Positions 33,476-34,474 of a stretch of 34,474 nt of DNA are shown here, one piece after another. Each line of letters begins with the position of its first letter. The stretch's first letter is position 1. A program made the translations under genes and the position numbers. Below the pieces are notes generated by a model. It was not told the DNA's origin. It saw only the letters and a program-made list of their open reading frames with translations, and did not search any database. Origin of the DNA: Fidelibacterota bacterium (GTDB lineage Bacteria; Fidelibacterota; UBA2242); contig JAQUKI010000003.1 in the NCBI GenBank assembly GCA_028719225.1, positions 1 through 34,474 of the forward strand, in the 5' to 3' direction.

Positions 33476-33530
33476 ATTTTTTCCTCCTTATGATATTTGA
33501 AGAACTCGTTAAGTAATAAATAGCGCGCCA

Positions 33531-33559
33531 AAGTTAGGACGCAATCGGCAATTTTTCAA
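33531..33559 (-). promoter_or_regulatory. Promoter for hppA; rest of the 300-base spacer
   Basis: Minus strand: TTGAAA, 17 bases, TAACTT, about 55 bases before the hppA ATG. The remainder of the spacer (33476-33775) shows no gene I can support: a 53-codon open stretch at 33619-33780 has no start codon. No clear terminator for the upstream S9 gene is seen. Confidence 0.55.
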
Positions 33560-33775
33560 CAAGGAAATTGATTTTATCCAAGTAACGGATCTTCGTCGGA
33601 AATATCATAAGACATTGGTCACTTCCCAACCATATCGATAACGTAAGTTTCATAGTCTATTTTAACAGAAAAAACGCACTCGGAAGTGTTTATTACAGCC
33701 TGACATTTGGAATCATTTAGATAATCAAGACATGCCGTAGAATTCTCAATGCTGAATGAAATATCCCGCGCGAAA

Positions 33776-34474
33776 TCACTTCAAATATTCAGCCAGCCAG
33801 CGGTGCATTTCCTTCCACCAGCGGACATTGTTCTGCAAGCCGAGAATTTCATGACCTTCATTCGGGAAAACGATTAATCGTGATGGAATTCCCTGCCGCT
33901 GAAGCGCGGTGAAAAGTTGTAAACTCTCGCCAATCGGCACACGAAAATCCATTTCACCCTGAGTCACAAGCGTCGGCGTCTTAAAATTTTTCGCAAACCG
34001 ATGCGGCGACCATTTGTCATAAAGTTCCGGCTCGTCCCACGGCGTCGTTCCCATATCCCACGCGGGATACCATAATTCTTCGGTCGCGCCATAAAAACTG
34101 GTTAAATTGTACAATCCTGCATGACTGACGGCGCACCTGAACCGGTTTGTGTGTCCCATAAGCCAATTGACAGAATATCCGCCAAACGAACCGCCAATCA
34201 CTGCTTGCCGGTCTTGATCGATAAAACCGTATTTGGCGATGACGAAATCGAGTCCTTTAATCAAATCTTCATAGCACCTTCCGCCGTAATCGCGACTGAC
34301 TTCCTCGCGGAATGTCGAACTATAGCCGGTGCTTCCGCGCGGATTGATAAAGATGCCGACATAACCGGGCGATGTAATCAATTGCATCGTGAACCAGCTG
34401 AACATGAAACGGTCGCCCCACATATTTTGCGGACCGCCGTGGATCGTCAGAACGACCGGATATTTTTTGCCGGG
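33776..34474 (-). CDS. S9 prolyl-oligopeptidase family peptidase, C-terminal part
   Basis: The frame is open to the window edge: the codons before the track's ATG read 'PGKKYPVVLTIHGGPQN', the classic start of the S9 catalytic domain, so the gene continues beyond 34474 and the ATG at 34423 is internal. The visible 232 residues contain a complete triad: Ser in 'VIGGSFGGYSVN', Asp in 'TQGEMDFRVPIGESLQLF' and His in 'FPNEGHEI'. It should be an active acylaminoacyl-peptidase or DPP-like enzyme with an unseen N-terminal propeller. It contrasts with the triad-less S9-like protein at 2795-4795. Confidence 0.9.
   Translation of the reverse strand, partial: PGKKYPVVLTIHGGPQNMWGDRFMFSWFTMQLITSPGYVGIFINPRGSTGYSSTFREEVSRDYGGRCYEDLIKGLDFVIAKYGFIDQDRQAVIGGSFGGYSVNWLMGHTNRFRCAVSHAGLYNLTSFYGATEELWYPAWDMGTTPWDEPELYDKWSPHRFAKNFKTPTLVTQGEMDFRVPIGESLQLFTALQRQGIPSRLIVFPNEGHEILGLQNNVRWWKEMHRWLAEYLK

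Noticed and set aside
33619-33780. A 53-codon open stretch on the minus strand between the S9 peptidase and hppA
   Set aside because: It has no ATG, GTG or TTG before its last few codons and begins immediately after an in-frame TGA, so it is probably chance.

Overview
The window looks like a chromosomal segment of an uncultivated, diderm bacterium of the Fibrobacterota-Chlorobiota-Bacteroidota (FCB) neighbourhood, for example Neomarinimicrobiota, Calditrichota or KSB1-like. This is an inference from content. Two secreted proteins end in FNP/FNS-type C-terminal sorting modules ('PSGIYFASLEI', 'PSGVYFLSLQT'). There are ExbD and TonB genes, several lipoboxes, two beta-barrel-like proteins, and a carbamoyl-phosphate synthase whose wording resembles animal CAD. 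Unlike classical Bacteroidota, many genes have AGGAGG-type ribosome binding sites, and several promoters are near-consensus sigma70 (TTGACA, 17 bp, TAxxAT). I see no rRNA, tRNA, CRISPR array, insertion sequence or phage gene.

Layout. 1-1970: the end of exbD and two tandem TonB paralogues, each followed by a terminator with the same stem, with a strong promoter inside an inverted repeat between them. 2004-4795: a SAM methyltransferase and a secreted S9/DPP-IV-like protein that has lost its whole catalytic triad. 4900-6267 (minus): DUF3467 protein, acidic zinc-ribbon protein, small GT9-like protein. 6496-8344 (plus): VanX-type dipeptidase and a beta-lactamase-family serine hydrolase. 8356-11898 (minus): RluA-type pseudouridine synthase, a TrpF-like/Smr fusion, and glmS. 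11997-19043 (minus): envelope/secretion block with a small secreted protein, two sorting-domain proteins, a SUMF1-type lipoprotein and a barrel-like protein. 19221-23558 (plus): carA and carB separated by an imperfect hairpin repeat. 23654-30156 (minus): ppdK, a lipoprotein, a POT peptide transporter with a possible coupled micro-membrane protein, and a class A beta-lactamase-like protein. 30315-34474 (minus): a barrel-like lipoprotein, membrane pyrophosphatase hppA, and the C-terminal part of an intact S9 peptidase.

How the genes fit together. Three themes recur. First, envelope and peptide handling: S9 peptidase, POT transporter, VanX-like dipeptidase, two penicillin-recognising hydrolases, and glmS for amino-sugar supply. 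Second, pyrophosphate-linked energetics: pyruvate phosphate dikinase and a K+-dependent, probably Na+-type, membrane pyrophosphatase. Third, TonB-type energy coupling and secretion of surface proteins. There is no single dominant novel system. The most unusual items are the triad-less S9 protein, the TrpF-like/Smr fusion lacking the catalytic Cys, the small ORF overlapping the POT start, and the TonB duplication with its palindromic promoter.
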